From contig NZ_ATLO01000036.1 of the NCBI RefSeq assembly GCF_000416235.1, positions 1 through 64,000 on the forward strand: a stretch of 64,000 nt of DNA, written 5' to 3'. The stretch is from Pseudomonas sp. CFII64 (GTDB lineage: Bacteria; Pseudomonadota; Gammaproteobacteria; Pseudomonadales; Pseudomonadaceae). A program made the translations under genes and the position numbers. The number at the start of each line of letters is the position of its first letter. The stretch's first letter is position 1. Below are positions 33,165 to 42,388 of this stretch, one piece after another. The notes under the pieces were generated by a model. The model worked only from the letters and a program-made list of their open reading frames with translations, did not search any database and was not told where the DNA came from.

Positions 33165-34559
33165 TTAACGACCCGCCAACAACGCCTGACCACGCACCAC
33201 TGCGGCTTTGACCTGCGCCGGTGCAGTGCCGCCAATGTGGTTACGCGCATTGACCGAACCTTCCAGCGTCAGCACGGCAAACACATCCTGCTCGATCTGA
33301 ACGCTGAATTTGCGCAGCTCTTCCAGGCTCATTTCCGCCAGATCCTTGCCGCTTTCCACGCCGTATTTCACAGCGTGACCGACGATTTCGTGGCAATCGC
33401 GGAAAGGCAGACCACGACGCACCAGATAATCCGCCAGATCGGTCGCGGTGGAGAATCCACGCAGCGCCGCTTCACGCATGATGGCGTGCTTGGGCTTGAT
33501 GGCCGGAATCATGTCGGCAAACGCCCGCAGCGAATCGCGCAGGGTATCGGCGGCATCGAACAGCGGCTCCTTGTCTTCCTGGTTGTCCTTGTTGTAGGCC
33601 AGCGGTTGGCCCTTCATCAAGGTAAGCAGGCCCATCAAGGCGCCGAACACACGGCCGCTCTTGCCGCGCACCAGTTCCGGCACGTCGGGGTTTTTCTTCT
33701 GCGGCATGATCGAGCTGCCGGTGCAGAAACGGTCGGGCAAATCGATGAACTGGAACTGCGCGCTGGTCCACAGCACCAACTCTTCGGAGAAGCGCGACAA
33801 GTGCATCATCGCAATGCTCGCCGCAGAGCAGAATTCGATGGCGAAGTCGCGATCCGACACGCTGTCCAGAGAGTTGCCGCCGACGACGTCGAAACCCAAC
33901 AGTTTGCACGTCAGTTCGCGGTCAATCGGGTAGGTCGTGCCGGCCAGCGCCGCGCTGCCCAGAGGCATGCGGTTCAAGCGCTTGCGGCAGTCCACAAGAC
34001 GCTCGTAGTCGCGGCTGAGCATTTCGAACCAGGCCAGCATGTGGTGACCGAACGTCACCGGCTGCGCGGTCTGCAGGTGAGTGAAACCGGGCATGATGGT
34101 TCCGGCTTCGCGCTCGGCCTGGCCCAGCAGGCCTTGTTGCAGACGGGTGATTTCGCTGAGGATCAGGTCGATTTCATCGCGCAGCCACAGGCGAATATCG
34201 GTAGCAACCTGATCGTTGCGGCTGCGACCGGTGTGCAACTTCTTGCCGGTGACGCCGATGCGATCGGTCAGGCGCGCTTCGATGTTCATGTGCACGTCTT
34301 CCAGATCGACGCGCCAGTCGAAACTGCCCGCCTCAATCTCGGCCTGAATGCTGTTCAGGCCGTCGACGATGGTGTCGCGCTCGGCGTCGGTAAGAACGCC
34401 GACCTTGGCCAGCATCGTGGCGTGGGCAATCGAGCCCATGATGTCGTGGCGATAAAGGCGTTGGTCGAAAGTGACGGAGGCGGTGAAGCGCGCGACGAAG
34501 GCGTCGACGGGTTCACTGAAGCGGCCGCCCCAGGACTGATTGGTCTTGTCGGTGCTCAT
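33165..34559 (-). CDS. argH: Argininosuccinate lyase
   Basis: A protein of 464 residues from ATG 34559 (MSTDKTNQSWGGRFSEPVDA). It splits argininosuccinate into arginine and fumarate, the last step of arginine synthesis. The fumarase/aspartase superfamily signature GSSIMPQKKNPDVPE holds the catalytic serine loop, and TGRSRNDQVATDIRLW and GFTHLQTAQPVTFGHH are intact. The open frame continues far upstream to 35258 but that is non-coding shadow under algZ. argB, an early arginine gene, lies at 50.5 kb. Confidence 0.96.
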   Translation of the reverse strand: MSTDKTNQSWGGRFSEPVDAFVARFTASVTFDQRLYRHDIMGSIAHATMLAKVGVLTDAERDTIVDGLNSIQAEIEAGSFDWRVDLEDVHMNIEARLTDRIGVTGKKLHTGRSRNDQVATDIRLWLRDEIDLILSEITRLQQGLLGQAEREAGTIMPGFTHLQTAQPVTFGHHMLAWFEMLSRDYERLVDCRKRLNRMPLGSAALAGTTYPIDRELTCKLLGFDVVGGNSLDSVSDRDFAIEFCSAASIAMMHLSRFSEELVLWTSAQFQFIDLPDRFCTGSSIMPQKKNPDVPELVRGKSGRVFGALMGLLTLMKGQPLAYNKDNQEDKEPLFDAADTLRDSLRAFADMIPAIKPKHAIMREAALRGFSTATDLADYLVRRGLPFRDCHEIVGHAVKYGVESGKDLAEMSLEELRKFSVQIEQDVFAVLTLEGSVNARNHIGGTAPAQVKAAVVRGQALLAGR

Positions 34560-34670
34560 GGATTCGCTCGTTGATCTGCTGAAATTGGCGTGCCCGCGAT
34601 AATAACAGGTTGCAGTTTTTTTATTGCGGGCCGGCTTGCCGCTGAACACCGCAACGTTGAGACTGGGCCG

Positions 34671-35753
34671 ATGCGAAATGATCCCCTGAAGCACCGCCAG
34701 CCCGACGAACAAGGCAAGGAATTTTTCCTCCCTGAACTGTGCCTGCCGCAGGCGCTGCTGGTCCTTGTGCTGCTCGCCGAACTGCTGGTGATCGTGCTGG
34801 TGCTGGTCGAACCGATGCGGACCGGTTTCGACTGGGTACGTCTGGCCCTGATGTCGCTGTTCGTGCAATGGATCGTCCTGCTGTCCGCCGCTTTGCTGTG
34901 CGGCCTGCGGCCCTGGCTGGCGCGCTTGCCCACAGGCATGGCGGGGCTGATCGGCTGTTTGCTGGTGGTCGCGCTGACGCTGATCTGCACGGCGGTCACC
35001 GACATCTGCCAGCTGACCGGCAGGCTCAATCCGGGCGGCATGGTCGAACGCTACCTGCGCTATGCCCTGATTGCGCTGATCATGTCGGCCTTGATGCTGC
35101 GTTATTTTTATCTGCAAAGTCAGTGGCGCAAACAGCAGCAGGGCGAGCTGCGTGCCCGTATCGAATCGCTGCAGGCACGGATCCGCCCGCACTTTCTGTT
35201 CAATACGCTCAACAGTATTGCCAGCCTGGTGGTGAGCAACCCCGCCAAGGCCGAGCAAGCGGTGCTGGATCTTTCCGACCTGTTTCGGGCAAGTCTGGCC
35301 AAACCGGGCAGCCTGGTGACGTGGCGTGATGAACTGGAATTGGCAAAACGATATTTATCGATTGAGCAATATCGTCTTGGCGAGCGTCTACAGTTGGACT
35401 GGGCGATCAGTGCAATTCCAGACGACTTGCCAATTCCCCAGCTAACCTTGCAGCCATTACTGGAGAACGCTTTGCTTTATGGGATTGCACCTCGCGTTGA
35501 AGGTGGTGTCATAAAGGTGGAAGCGGACTATAAAAAGGGAGTGTTCATATTGTGTGTCAGCAATCCCTATGACGAAGTTGCCACCCGGCAGACGTCCAAC
35601 GGTACTCAACAGGCCCTGGTAAATATCGGTGCACGCATTACGGCACTTTTTGGCCCGCACGCCAGTCTGAGCGTGGAGCGCCGTGACGGTCGTCACTTCA
35701 CCTGTCTACGCTATCCTTGTGCGAGACTCACGCAGGAAGCCAGAGCAATATGA
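34671..35753 (+). CDS. algZ: Sensor histidine kinase AlgZ/FimS
   Basis: A protein of 360 residues from ATG 34671. Four hydrophobic segments occupy roughly 25-148 (for example ALLVLVLLAELLVIVLVLVE), so it sits in the inner membrane. The LytS-type kinase core has RPHFLFNTLNSIASLV with His174, the LSDLFRASL stretch and an N-box QLTLQPLLENALLYG; the ATP-binding end is short, as in AlgZ. It partners AlgR, controlling alginate, twitching motility and virulence genes in pseudomonads. Its stop overlaps the algR start. Confidence 0.92.
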   Translation: MRNDPLKHRQPDEQGKEFFLPELCLPQALLVLVLLAELLVIVLVLVEPMRTGFDWVRLALMSLFVQWIVLLSAALLCGLRPWLARLPTGMAGLIGCLLVVALTLICTAVTDICQLTGRLNPGGMVERYLRYALIALIMSALMLRYFYLQSQWRKQQQGELRARIESLQARIRPHFLFNTLNSIASLVVSNPAKAEQAVLDLSDLFRASLAKPGSLVTWRDELELAKRYLSIEQYRLGERLQLDWAISAIPDDLPIPQLTLQPLLENALLYGIAPRVEGGVIKVEADYKKGVFILCVSNPYDEVATRQTSNGTQQALVNIGARITALFGPHASLSVERRDGRHFTCLRYPCARLTQEARAI

Positions 35754-36496
35754 ATGTCCTGATCGTTGATGACGAACCCCTGGCCCGCGAACGCCTGAGC
35801 CGATTGGTCAGCGAAATCGAGGGTTACCGGGTATTGGAACCTAGCGCCGCCAATGGCGAGGAAGCCTTGACGCTGATCGACAGCCTCAAGCCGGATATCG
35901 TGTTACTCGATATTCGTATGCCGGGCGTTGATGGCCTGCAAGTCGCAGCAAAATTGTGCGAGCGCGAAAACCCGCCCGCCGTGGTTTTTTGTACTGCACA
36001 CGACGAGTTTGCCCTTGATGCCTTCCAGGTCAGCGCTGTCGGCTACCTGGTCAAACCTGTGCGCCCCGAGCATTTGGTGGAAGCGCTCAGAAAGGCCGAA
36101 CGCCCCAACCGCGTGCAACTGGCGGCGATGACCCGCCCTGCGGCGGAAAGCGGCAACGGCCCGCGCAGCCATATCAGTGCGCGCACCCGCAAAGGTATTG
36201 AACTGATCCCCCTGGATCAGGTGATCTTTTTCATCGCCGATCACAAGTACGTCACCTTGCGTCACGAGGGAGGTGAAGTGCTGCTGGACGAGCCTTTGAA
36301 GGCGCTTGAAGACGAGTTCGGCGACCGCTTCGTGCGCATCCACCGCAACGCGCTGGTGGCCCGCGAGCGAATCGAACGCTTGCAGAGAACACCTTTGGGG
36401 CATTTTCAGTTGTTTCTCAAAGGCCTCAATGGCGATGCACTGATCGTCAGCCGTCGGCATGTGGCCGGGGTGCGCAAGATGATGCAGCAGCTTTAA
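35750..36496 (+). CDS. algR: LytTR response regulator AlgR
   Basis: A protein of 248 residues. The receiver domain has DDE at 7-9 and phospho-acceptor Asp54 in LLDIRMPG; the LytTR DNA-binding domain covers about 145-248, with RTRKGIELIPLDQVIFFIAD and RFVRIHRNALVARERIERL. It activates alginate, fimbrial and rhamnolipid-related promoters, including that of algC (a gene also in this window) in P. aeruginosa. Start chosen at the ATGA overlap with algZ rather than the upstream ATG in algZ. Confidence 0.95.
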   Translation: MNVLIVDDEPLARERLSRLVSEIEGYRVLEPSAANGEEALTLIDSLKPDIVLLDIRMPGVDGLQVAAKLCERENPPAVVFCTAHDEFALDAFQVSAVGYLVKPVRPEHLVEALRKAERPNRVQLAAMTRPAAESGNGPRSHISARTRKGIELIPLDQVIFFIADHKYVTLRHEGGEVLLDEPLKALEDEFGDRFVRIHRNALVARERIERLQRTPLGHFQLFLKGLNGDALIVSRRHVAGVRKMMQQL

Positions 36497-36500
36497 CCTG

Positions 36501-36587
36501 TTGGAGCGAGGCTTGCCCGCGAATAACGGCGACGCGCAATGCCTGACACGCCGTCGTCGAATGCTTCGCGGGCGTGCCTCGCTCCAA
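36501..36587. repeat. REP palindrome pair (TTGGAGCGAGGC type)
   Basis: Arms TTGGAGCGAGGCTTGCCCGC and GCGGGCGTGCCTCGCTCCAA flank about 45 bases between algR and hemC. It is the same family as the element inside the GTPase 3' end. Confidence 0.85.
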
Positions 36588-36719
36588 CAGAATTGCGTCC
36601 GCTCCCGGGATCGGATTCCTTGACCAGGATCAACCTGCGCGAAGGTCTATTCACACAGCGCTGAGTCGTTTTGCCTGAGCTGTTATTATCCGTGGCAACC
36701 ATCAAGTACGGATTGATTC

Positions 36720-37661
36720 ATGTCCTCTCGCGAAATTCGCATCGCCACTCGCAAAAGTGCGCTAGCCCTCTGGCAGGCCGAATACGTCAAAGCCCGGTTG
36801 GAGCAGGCTCATCCCGGCTTGATCGTGACCCTGGTGCCCATGGTCAGCCGCGGCGACAAGCTGCTCGATTCCCCGCTGTCGAAAATCGGCGGCAAAGGCC
36901 TGTTCGTCAAGGAGCTGGAGACCGCCTTGCTGGAAGATACGGCCGACATCGCCGTGCACTCCATGAAAGACGTGCCGATGGATTTCCCGCCTGGCCTGGG
37001 CCTGTTCTGCATCTGCGAGCGTGAAGACCCGCGCGATGCGTTCGTCTCCAATAACTTCGCCAGCCTTGAGCAACTGCCTGCCGGCAGCATCGTCGGCACC
37101 TCGAGCCTGCGTCGTCAGGCGCAGCTGCTGGCACGACGTCCGGACCTGACCATTCATTTCCTGCGCGGCAACGTCAACACCCGACTGGCCAAGCTCGATG
37201 CCGGTGAATATGACGCGATCATTCTTGCCGCCGCTGGCCTGATTCGCCTCGGTTTCGAGGACCGGATCACCGCCAGCATCAGCGTCGAGGACAGTCTGCC
37301 AGCCGGTGGCCAAGGTGCGGTTGGCATCGAGTGCCGCAGCGCCGATGCGCAGATTCACGCCTTGCTCGCGCCATTGCATCACGCGGACACCGCCGTGCGC
37401 GTCATTGCCGAGCGCTCCCTGAACAAACACCTGAATGGCGGTTGCCAGGTTCCCATCGCCTGTTATGCCGTGCTCGAAGGCGATCAGATCTGGCTGCGCG
37501 GGCTGGTGGGCGATCCTTCCGGCGCCTTGCTGCTGCATGCCCAAGCGCGGGCGCCACAGGCACAAGCCCAGGCGTTGGGCGTACAGGTCGCTGACGCATT
37601 GCTGGACCAGGGCGCGGCGAAAATCCTCAAAGCCGTTTACGGCGAGGCTGACCCTGAATGA
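36720..37661 (+). CDS. hemC: Porphobilinogen deaminase
   Basis: A protein of 313 residues that polymerises four porphobilinogens to hydroxymethylbilane. Signatures include IATRKSALALWQAEYVKARL, SPLSKIGGKGLFVKELE, HSMKDVPMDFP, GTSSLRRQAQLLARRPDL and the dipyrromethane-cofactor cysteine, Cys242, in NGGCQVPIACYAV. It is followed by hemD with a 4-base overlap. hemX and hemY continue on the same strand, so the four form one heme-synthesis transcription unit, as in other gammaproteobacteria. Confidence 0.96.
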   Translation: MSSREIRIATRKSALALWQAEYVKARLEQAHPGLIVTLVPMVSRGDKLLDSPLSKIGGKGLFVKELETALLEDTADIAVHSMKDVPMDFPPGLGLFCICEREDPRDAFVSNNFASLEQLPAGSIVGTSSLRRQAQLLARRPDLTIHFLRGNVNTRLAKLDAGEYDAIILAAAGLIRLGFEDRITASISVEDSLPAGGQGAVGIECRSADAQIHALLAPLHHADTAVRVIAERSLNKHLNGGCQVPIACYAVLEGDQIWLRGLVGDPSGALLLHAQARAPQAQAQALGVQVADALLDQGAAKILKAVYGEADPE

Positions 37662-38431
37662 CCGGCTGGCGACTGCTGCTGACCCGACCTGCCGAAGAAT
37701 CGGCAGCGCTGGCGCAGACGCTCGCCGATCTCGGCATCTTCAGCAGCAGCCTGCCGCTGCTGGAAATCGAGCCTGTCCCGATGACCCCGGCGCAGTGCGC
37801 GATACTCAATGATCTCGATCACTACAGCGCTGTCATTGTGGTCAGCAAACCCGCCGCACGCCTGGGCCTGGCGCTGCTCAACGAGCTGTGGCCGGTGCCG
37901 CCGATTCAGCCATGGTTCACGGTCGGCAAAGGCACCGCGCAACTGTTGCAGGACCAGAACCTGGACGTGAGCTGGCCTGAACAGGGCGATGACAGCGAAG
38001 CCTTGCTTGACCTGCCCAGGCTGCAACACGCCGTCGCCTTGCCTGCAAGTCGCGTGTTAATCATGCGTGGCGAAGACGGCCGCGAACTTTTGGCCGAGCG
38101 TTTGCGGCAACTGGGTGCTAGTGTCGACTATCTGCCGCTGTACCGCCGCCACTTGCCGCTGTACCCACCGTCGACGCTCATGCAACGTGTGCAGGCGGAA
38201 CGCTTGAACGCGCTGGTGGTCAGCAGTGGGCAGGGTTTTGAACACTTGCGTCAGTTGGCGGGCGATGCCTGGCCTGAATTGTCGCAATTGCCTTTATTTG
38301 TACCGAGCCCTCGCGTCGCTGAACTGGCGACGCAGGCCGGGGCTCGAACAGTTGTCAATTGCCGGGGCGCGAATGCCACGGCCTTGCTGGCGGCGTTGCG
38401 GGAACAACCCGAACCCGTGCAGACGTTGTGA
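37658..38431 (+). CDS. hemD: Uroporphyrinogen-III synthase
   Basis: A protein of 257 residues starting MTGWRLLLTRPAEESAALAQ. It closes and inverts ring D of hydroxymethylbilane. The family is poorly conserved; supporting stretches are LLTRP, VIVVSKPAARLG, WFTVGKGTAQLL, RGEDGRELLAERLRQLGASV and NALVVSSGQGFEHL. It overlaps hemC by four bases and precedes hemX. Length is typical. Confidence 0.93.
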   Translation: MTGWRLLLTRPAEESAALAQTLADLGIFSSSLPLLEIEPVPMTPAQCAILNDLDHYSAVIVVSKPAARLGLALLNELWPVPPIQPWFTVGKGTAQLLQDQNLDVSWPEQGDDSEALLDLPRLQHAVALPASRVLIMRGEDGRELLAERLRQLGASVDYLPLYRRHLPLYPPSTLMQRVQAERLNALVVSSGQGFEHLRQLAGDAWPELSQLPLFVPSPRVAELATQAGARTVVNCRGANATALLAALREQPEPVQTL

Positions 38432-38498
38432 AATTCAGACGCATTGATCGACCTGCTTGTCGTTCAGTCGATTACGCCCAAATGCAAAGGATGGATAC

Positions 38499-39647
38499 GT
38501 GAGCGAAACAGTCTTGCCCAAAGATGATTCCGAACCGGTGCTGGTGAACTCCGCGCCGACACCCGACCCGATTGGCCCGAAGCGTTCCGGCGGCCGCAAC
38601 AATGGTCTGGTGATCCTGGCTTTACTGTTTGGCGTGGCGGGTATCGGCGTGGCCGGCTGGGGCGTCTGGCAACTGCGCGCGGTTCAGGCCAGCCATCAGG
38701 TACAACGCACGCAAATGCTCGACCTCGCGGCCCAGACCCAGACTTTGCAGCAACACGAACAGCAGCTCTCGACGCAGCTGGCGCAACTGCCGGCCGCTGG
38801 CGAACTCGAAGAGCGCCGTCGTCTTGTCTCGCAATTGCAGGGTGACCAGCAGCGTTTGAGTCAGCGTCTGGAAACCGTGCTGGGCGCCAGCCGCAAAGAC
38901 TGGCGACTGGCCGAAGCCGAACACCTGCTGCGTCTGGCCAGCCTGCGTTTGTCCGCCCTGCAGGACATCAACAGCGCTCAGGCGCTGGTGCAAGGCGCCG
39001 ACGAAATCCTGCGTGAGCAAGACGATCCGGGCGCTTTCGCAGCACGTGATCAATTGGCGAAAAGCCTCGCAGCGCTGCGCAGTATCGACCAGCCGGACCG
39101 GACCGGTCTGTTCCTGCAACTGGCCGCGCTGCGCGATCAGGCCACCCAGCTCAACGAGCTGGCACCGGAATACAAGGATAAGGGCGAATCGCTGCTGGGC
39201 CTGACGACCGGCGACAATCAAGACAGCCGCTGGGCGCAGTGGTGGGATCAGATTTCGCATTACATCCGCATCGACTTCAATGCCGACAAGAATGTCCGTC
39301 CGCTGCTGGCCGGGCAGAGCCTGACCCAGGTTCGTCTGGCGCTGAGTCTGGCCATTGAGCAGGCGCAATGGGCCGCACTGAACGGCGAGCCACAGGTGTA
39401 CACCCGGGCGATGGTTGAAGCGCGGGATGTGTTGCTGAGCAACTTCAATCAGGATAACGCGCAGGTCAAATCGCTTGGCGAGCAGCTCGAAGCATTGCGC
39501 GGCCAGCCCGTTGCGGTGAAGACGCCTGATCTGGCCCAGAGTTTAAGCGCGGTCCAGGCTTACCTTGGACGCCGAAACATGGCCACTGATACGCCTGCGG
39601 ACTCAAGCAGCCAACCTGCGCAAACCAAGCAGGGGATCAGCCCATGA
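38499..39647 (+). CDS. hemX: HemX-type membrane protein
   Basis: A protein of 382 residues from GTG 38499 (VSETVLPKDDSEPVLVNSAP), preceded by AAAGGATG. A short acidic cytoplasmic N-terminus leads to one membrane helix (about 36-60, GLVILALLFGVAGIGVAGWG). A long periplasmic coiled-coil part follows (QTQTLQQHEQQLSTQLAQLP and onward). It is named for its place in the hem operon (once called a uroporphyrinogen methylase); that activity is doubtful and its true role is unknown. Overlaps hemY by four bases. Confidence 0.88.
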   Translation: MSETVLPKDDSEPVLVNSAPTPDPIGPKRSGGRNNGLVILALLFGVAGIGVAGWGVWQLRAVQASHQVQRTQMLDLAAQTQTLQQHEQQLSTQLAQLPAAGELEERRRLVSQLQGDQQRLSQRLETVLGASRKDWRLAEAEHLLRLASLRLSALQDINSAQALVQGADEILREQDDPGAFAARDQLAKSLAALRSIDQPDRTGLFLQLAALRDQATQLNELAPEYKDKGESLLGLTTGDNQDSRWAQWWDQISHYIRIDFNADKNVRPLLAGQSLTQVRLALSLAIEQAQWAALNGEPQVYTRAMVEARDVLLSNFNQDNAQVKSLGEQLEALRGQPVAVKTPDLAQSLSAVQAYLGRRNMATDTPADSSSQPAQTKQGISP

Positions 39648-40888
39648 AGCGTGCCTACATCCTGCTGTTCGTTGCGATCGCCATCGCGGCACTGATCGGC
39701 GTGGCAGTTGCCGAACATTCCGGCTACGTGCTGATCGCTTATCAGAACTTCCGTTATGAATCGAGTCTGTGGGCCACGCTGGGCCTGCTGTTCGCCATCT
39801 GGCTGGTGGTTTACATCGTTCGGCTGCTGCTCGGCCTGGTGATGACTTCCAGTGGCGTGGTCAATCCATGGTCGCGACGCAATCGCAGCCGTCGGGTGCA
39901 AGTGGCAATCGAGCAGGGCCAGATGGACCTCGCGGAAGGCCGCTGGGCCAGCGCTCAACGTCATCTGCATCGGGCTGCCGAAGCCGAGCCTCAGCCGCTG
40001 CTGTTTTATCTCGGCGCCGCACGGGCCGCCAACGAGCAGGGCAAATATGAAGAATGCGACGGCCTCCTCGAGCGGGCGCTGGAGCGTCAGCCGCAAGCGG
40101 AGCTGGCGATTGCCCTGAGTCATGCGCAGTTGCAACAGGATCGCGGTGACAGCGACGGCGCCCTGACCACCTTGCAGGCCATGCAGCAACGCCATCCGCA
40201 TAACGTGCAAATCCTGCGTCAACTGCAGCGTTTGTACCGCCAGCGCGGTGAATGGTCGGCGCTGATCAAGCTCATGCCCGAACTGCGCAAGGATAAAGTC
40301 CTGCCGCCTCAGGAACTGGCCGAGCTGGAGCGTCGCGCCTGGGGTGAAAACCTCACGCTGGCTGCCTATCGCGAGCAGGAAGGCGATGCGGCCCCAGCGG
40401 GCCTGCCAGCGCTGGACAAAGCGTGGGACGGGCTGTCCTCGGCTCAGCGCCAGGAACCGCAACTGGTTCTGGCGTATGCCGAGCAACTGCGCCGCCTGGG
40501 CGCTGACGCCAAGGCCGAAGAAGCGTTGCGCGCCGCACTCAAGCGCAACTACAACAGCCACCTCGCACGCCTTTACGGGCTGGTGCGCGGCAGCGATCCG
40601 GGACGCCAGTTACAGACCGCCGAGGGCTGGCTCAAGGAACATTCCACTGATCCCAGCCTGTTACTGACGCTGGGTCGGCTGTGCCTGCAAGGCAGTTTGT
40701 GGGGCAAGGCCCGGGATTATCTGGAAAGCAGCCTGCGCATGCAGCGCAATCCTGAAACCTGCGCAGAATTGGCGCGTCTGTTGGGCCAGCTGGGAGAAAC
40801 CGAGCGCAGCAATCAGCTGTTTCAGGAAGGTCTGGGCCTGCTTGACGAGCGACTGTTGGCGCGTCCGCTGCCGGCACTGGCAGGCTGA
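39644..40888 (+). CDS. hemY: HemY-type membrane protein with TPR repeats
   Basis: A protein of 414 residues with two membrane helices (about 3-25 and 42-66) around an AEHSGYVLIAYQNFRYESSL loop, the HemY_N signature. About ten TPR-like helix pairs follow, for example QGQMDLAEGRWASAQRHLHR and GRLCLQGSLWGKARDYLESS. It is anchored in the inner membrane. It is not the oxygen-dependent protoporphyrinogen oxidase of Bacillus with the same symbol. Probably a scaffold in late heme synthesis; inferred from the operon. Confidence 0.9.
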   Translation: MKRAYILLFVAIAIAALIGVAVAEHSGYVLIAYQNFRYESSLWATLGLLFAIWLVVYIVRLLLGLVMTSSGVVNPWSRRNRSRRVQVAIEQGQMDLAEGRWASAQRHLHRAAEAEPQPLLFYLGAARAANEQGKYEECDGLLERALERQPQAELAIALSHAQLQQDRGDSDGALTTLQAMQQRHPHNVQILRQLQRLYRQRGEWSALIKLMPELRKDKVLPPQELAELERRAWGENLTLAAYREQEGDAAPAGLPALDKAWDGLSSAQRQEPQLVLAYAEQLRRLGADAKAEEALRAALKRNYNSHLARLYGLVRGSDPGRQLQTAEGWLKEHSTDPSLLLTLGRLCLQGSLWGKARDYLESSLRMQRNPETCAELARLLGQLGETERSNQLFQEGLGLLDERLLARPLPALAG

Positions 40889-41017
40889 CTTCAGCCAGCA
40901 ATCGCGCAGCGGTGTTCAGCCCTTCGAGGGCGAAATGTAGGAAAACTCTTCCGAACTTCGCCATCGCAAGATTTTTCTTTCGATGGGTTGTATAGAAGCG
41001 CACTTCTTCTGTCAGGA

Positions 41018-41040
41018 ACTTCCGCGCCAATCGCGGAAGT
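41018..41040. other. Perfect 9-bp inverted repeat upstream of dsbB
   Basis: ACTTCCGCG-CCAAT-CGCGGAAGT, 78 bases before the dsbB start and 130 past hemY. It lacks a T tract, so it could be an operator or a weak terminator. The rest of the 230-base gap shows no gene. Confidence 0.5.
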
Positions 41041-41118
41041 ATCCTAATGGCGGCTCCTTGAAAGGGTTGTGCGCTTTCCTCTACCGTAACCATCTTCGTT
41101 TCTTGTTACGGATTCGCC

Positions 41119-41646
41119 ATGCCTCTGGCTCGCACGCGCTCCCTGTTTTTCCTGGCGTTCATCGCATGTGCATTGATCATCGGCACCGTCGTGTATCTAC
41201 AACGGGTGTTCGGACTGACTCCCTGCGTGTTGTGTATCTGGCAACGCTGGATCTTCCTGCTGTGCGCCGTCATTTCCCTCGCAGCAGCCTTGCACGCACC
41301 GGGCACAACGGGATCTCGCCGCTACGGCGCGCTGATCCTGCTGCTGGCCTTGTCCGGCGCAACGCTTGCCGGTGCGCAAGTCTGGCTGCAAACGGCGACG
41401 GCCGATGAGCTGATACCGGTGTTAGCGGCGATTGAACGAGGCCTGGACTTTATCTTTCTGAGTGATCCTGTCGACCACCTGCGCCTGGACGCTGACATGT
41501 GCGCCGAAATCAACTGGTCGCTGTTCGGCATCAGCCTGCCGGAGTGGAGTCTGCTGGCGTTCGTGGGCCTTGCGTTGCTGGCGCTATACCCGCTGTGCAG
41601 GGCGTCGGCGAGGCGTTCAGGCGCCGAAAGTCGGGCCGAGGATTAA
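41119..41646 (+). CDS. dsbB: DsbB-type disulfide-bond oxidase missing one cysteine
   Basis: A protein of 175 residues with four membrane helices (about 8-25, 40-60, 70-90, 144-161). The first redox pair Cys36-Val-Leu-Cys39 is present. In the second periplasmic loop only Cys128 (DMCAEINWSLFG) remains: where E. coli DsbB has Cys104 before GPGLDYML, this protein reads LAAIERGLDF. The C-terminal helix signature FGISLPEWSLLAF is normal. The family reoxidises DsbA and passes electrons to quinone. Pseudomonads carry two DsbB-like proteins (one named DsbH), and this may be the divergent one. The lost cysteine makes the normal relay questionable. Confidence 0.85.
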   Translation: MPLARTRSLFFLAFIACALIIGTVVYLQRVFGLTPCVLCIWQRWIFLLCAVISLAAALHAPGTTGSRRYGALILLLALSGATLAGAQVWLQTATADELIPVLAAIERGLDFIFLSDPVDHLRLDADMCAEINWSLFGISLPEWSLLAFVGLALLALYPLCRASARRSGAESRAED

Positions 41647-41822
41647 ACGCTTGTATGAACTTTGTCTCCTGCGTACCTTGATGGCCTAGTCATGCGGGCA
41701 TAATCTGGGCCGCAAGCGTTATTGGAATTATGCAAACCTTGCGCACATAGCCTGTCTCCTTCGCTGGGACAATCCAAAGGCCGAAGCAAGGCTGCATGCC
41801 CCTGAAGGGAAGAGAGAACATC

Positions 41823-42296
41823 ATGTTGGAAAGTTGTCAGAATGCTCAGGAACGCTGGGGTGGGGTCAATAAACTCATCGACCGCTGGCTACAGGACCGC
41901 CTGGAGCTGATTCGCGTCTACGACGCACTCGGCGACACCCCCGAGGAGCTGGCCGCTGATCGCGACGGCCTGCAGAAATTTTGTGAAGTGCTGGTGGATT
42001 ACGTGTCCGCCGGGCATTTCGAAATCTACGAACAACTGACCAGCGAAGCCAAGGCGTTCAACGATGAGCGCGGACTTGAGCTGGCGGACACCATTTACCC
42101 GCGTCTGGACGTCATCACCAAGTCCGCCTTGGCGTTCAACGACCGTTGCGACAAGGGCGATTGCTCTGACTGCACCGTGGTTGCCGCTGAGTTCAAAACC
42201 CTGGGCGGTTTGCTGCATGAGCGCTTCGAGCTGGAAGATTGCCTGATCGAAGTGCTGCACAATTCCCACAAGGAAGAGATCGCTGCTCAGGCTTGA
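41823..42296 (+). CDS. rsd: Anti-sigma-70 factor Rsd/AlgQ
   Basis: A protein of 157 residues from ATG 41823 (MLESCQNAQERWGGVNKLID), preceded by GGGAAGAGAG. A compact all-helical protein with the family stretches WLQDRLELIRVYDAL, LQKFCEVLVDYVSAGHFEIY, YPRLDVITKSALAFND and RFELEDCLIEVL. It binds sigma-70 region 4 and, in Pseudomonas, was named AlgQ (AlgR2) for its effect on alginate. It lies 1.0 kb from algP, as in P. aeruginosa. Confidence 0.93.
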   Translation: MLESCQNAQERWGGVNKLIDRWLQDRLELIRVYDALGDTPEELAADRDGLQKFCEVLVDYVSAGHFEIYEQLTSEAKAFNDERGLELADTIYPRLDVITKSALAFNDRCDKGDCSDCTVVAAEFKTLGGLLHERFELEDCLIEVLHNSHKEEIAAQA

Positions 42297-42388
42297 AGCC
42301 CTGGGTCTGGTGATTGGAACGTGCGATTCAAATCGTTATAGCCGAGGGGTGCGTTCTGCACCCCTTCGCACATCTGGCGTACGGGGAA

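Noticed and set aside
34560..35258. Upstream extension of argH
   Set aside because: Lies antisense to algZ, adds 233 residues not found in argininosuccinate lyases, and has no conservation pattern.
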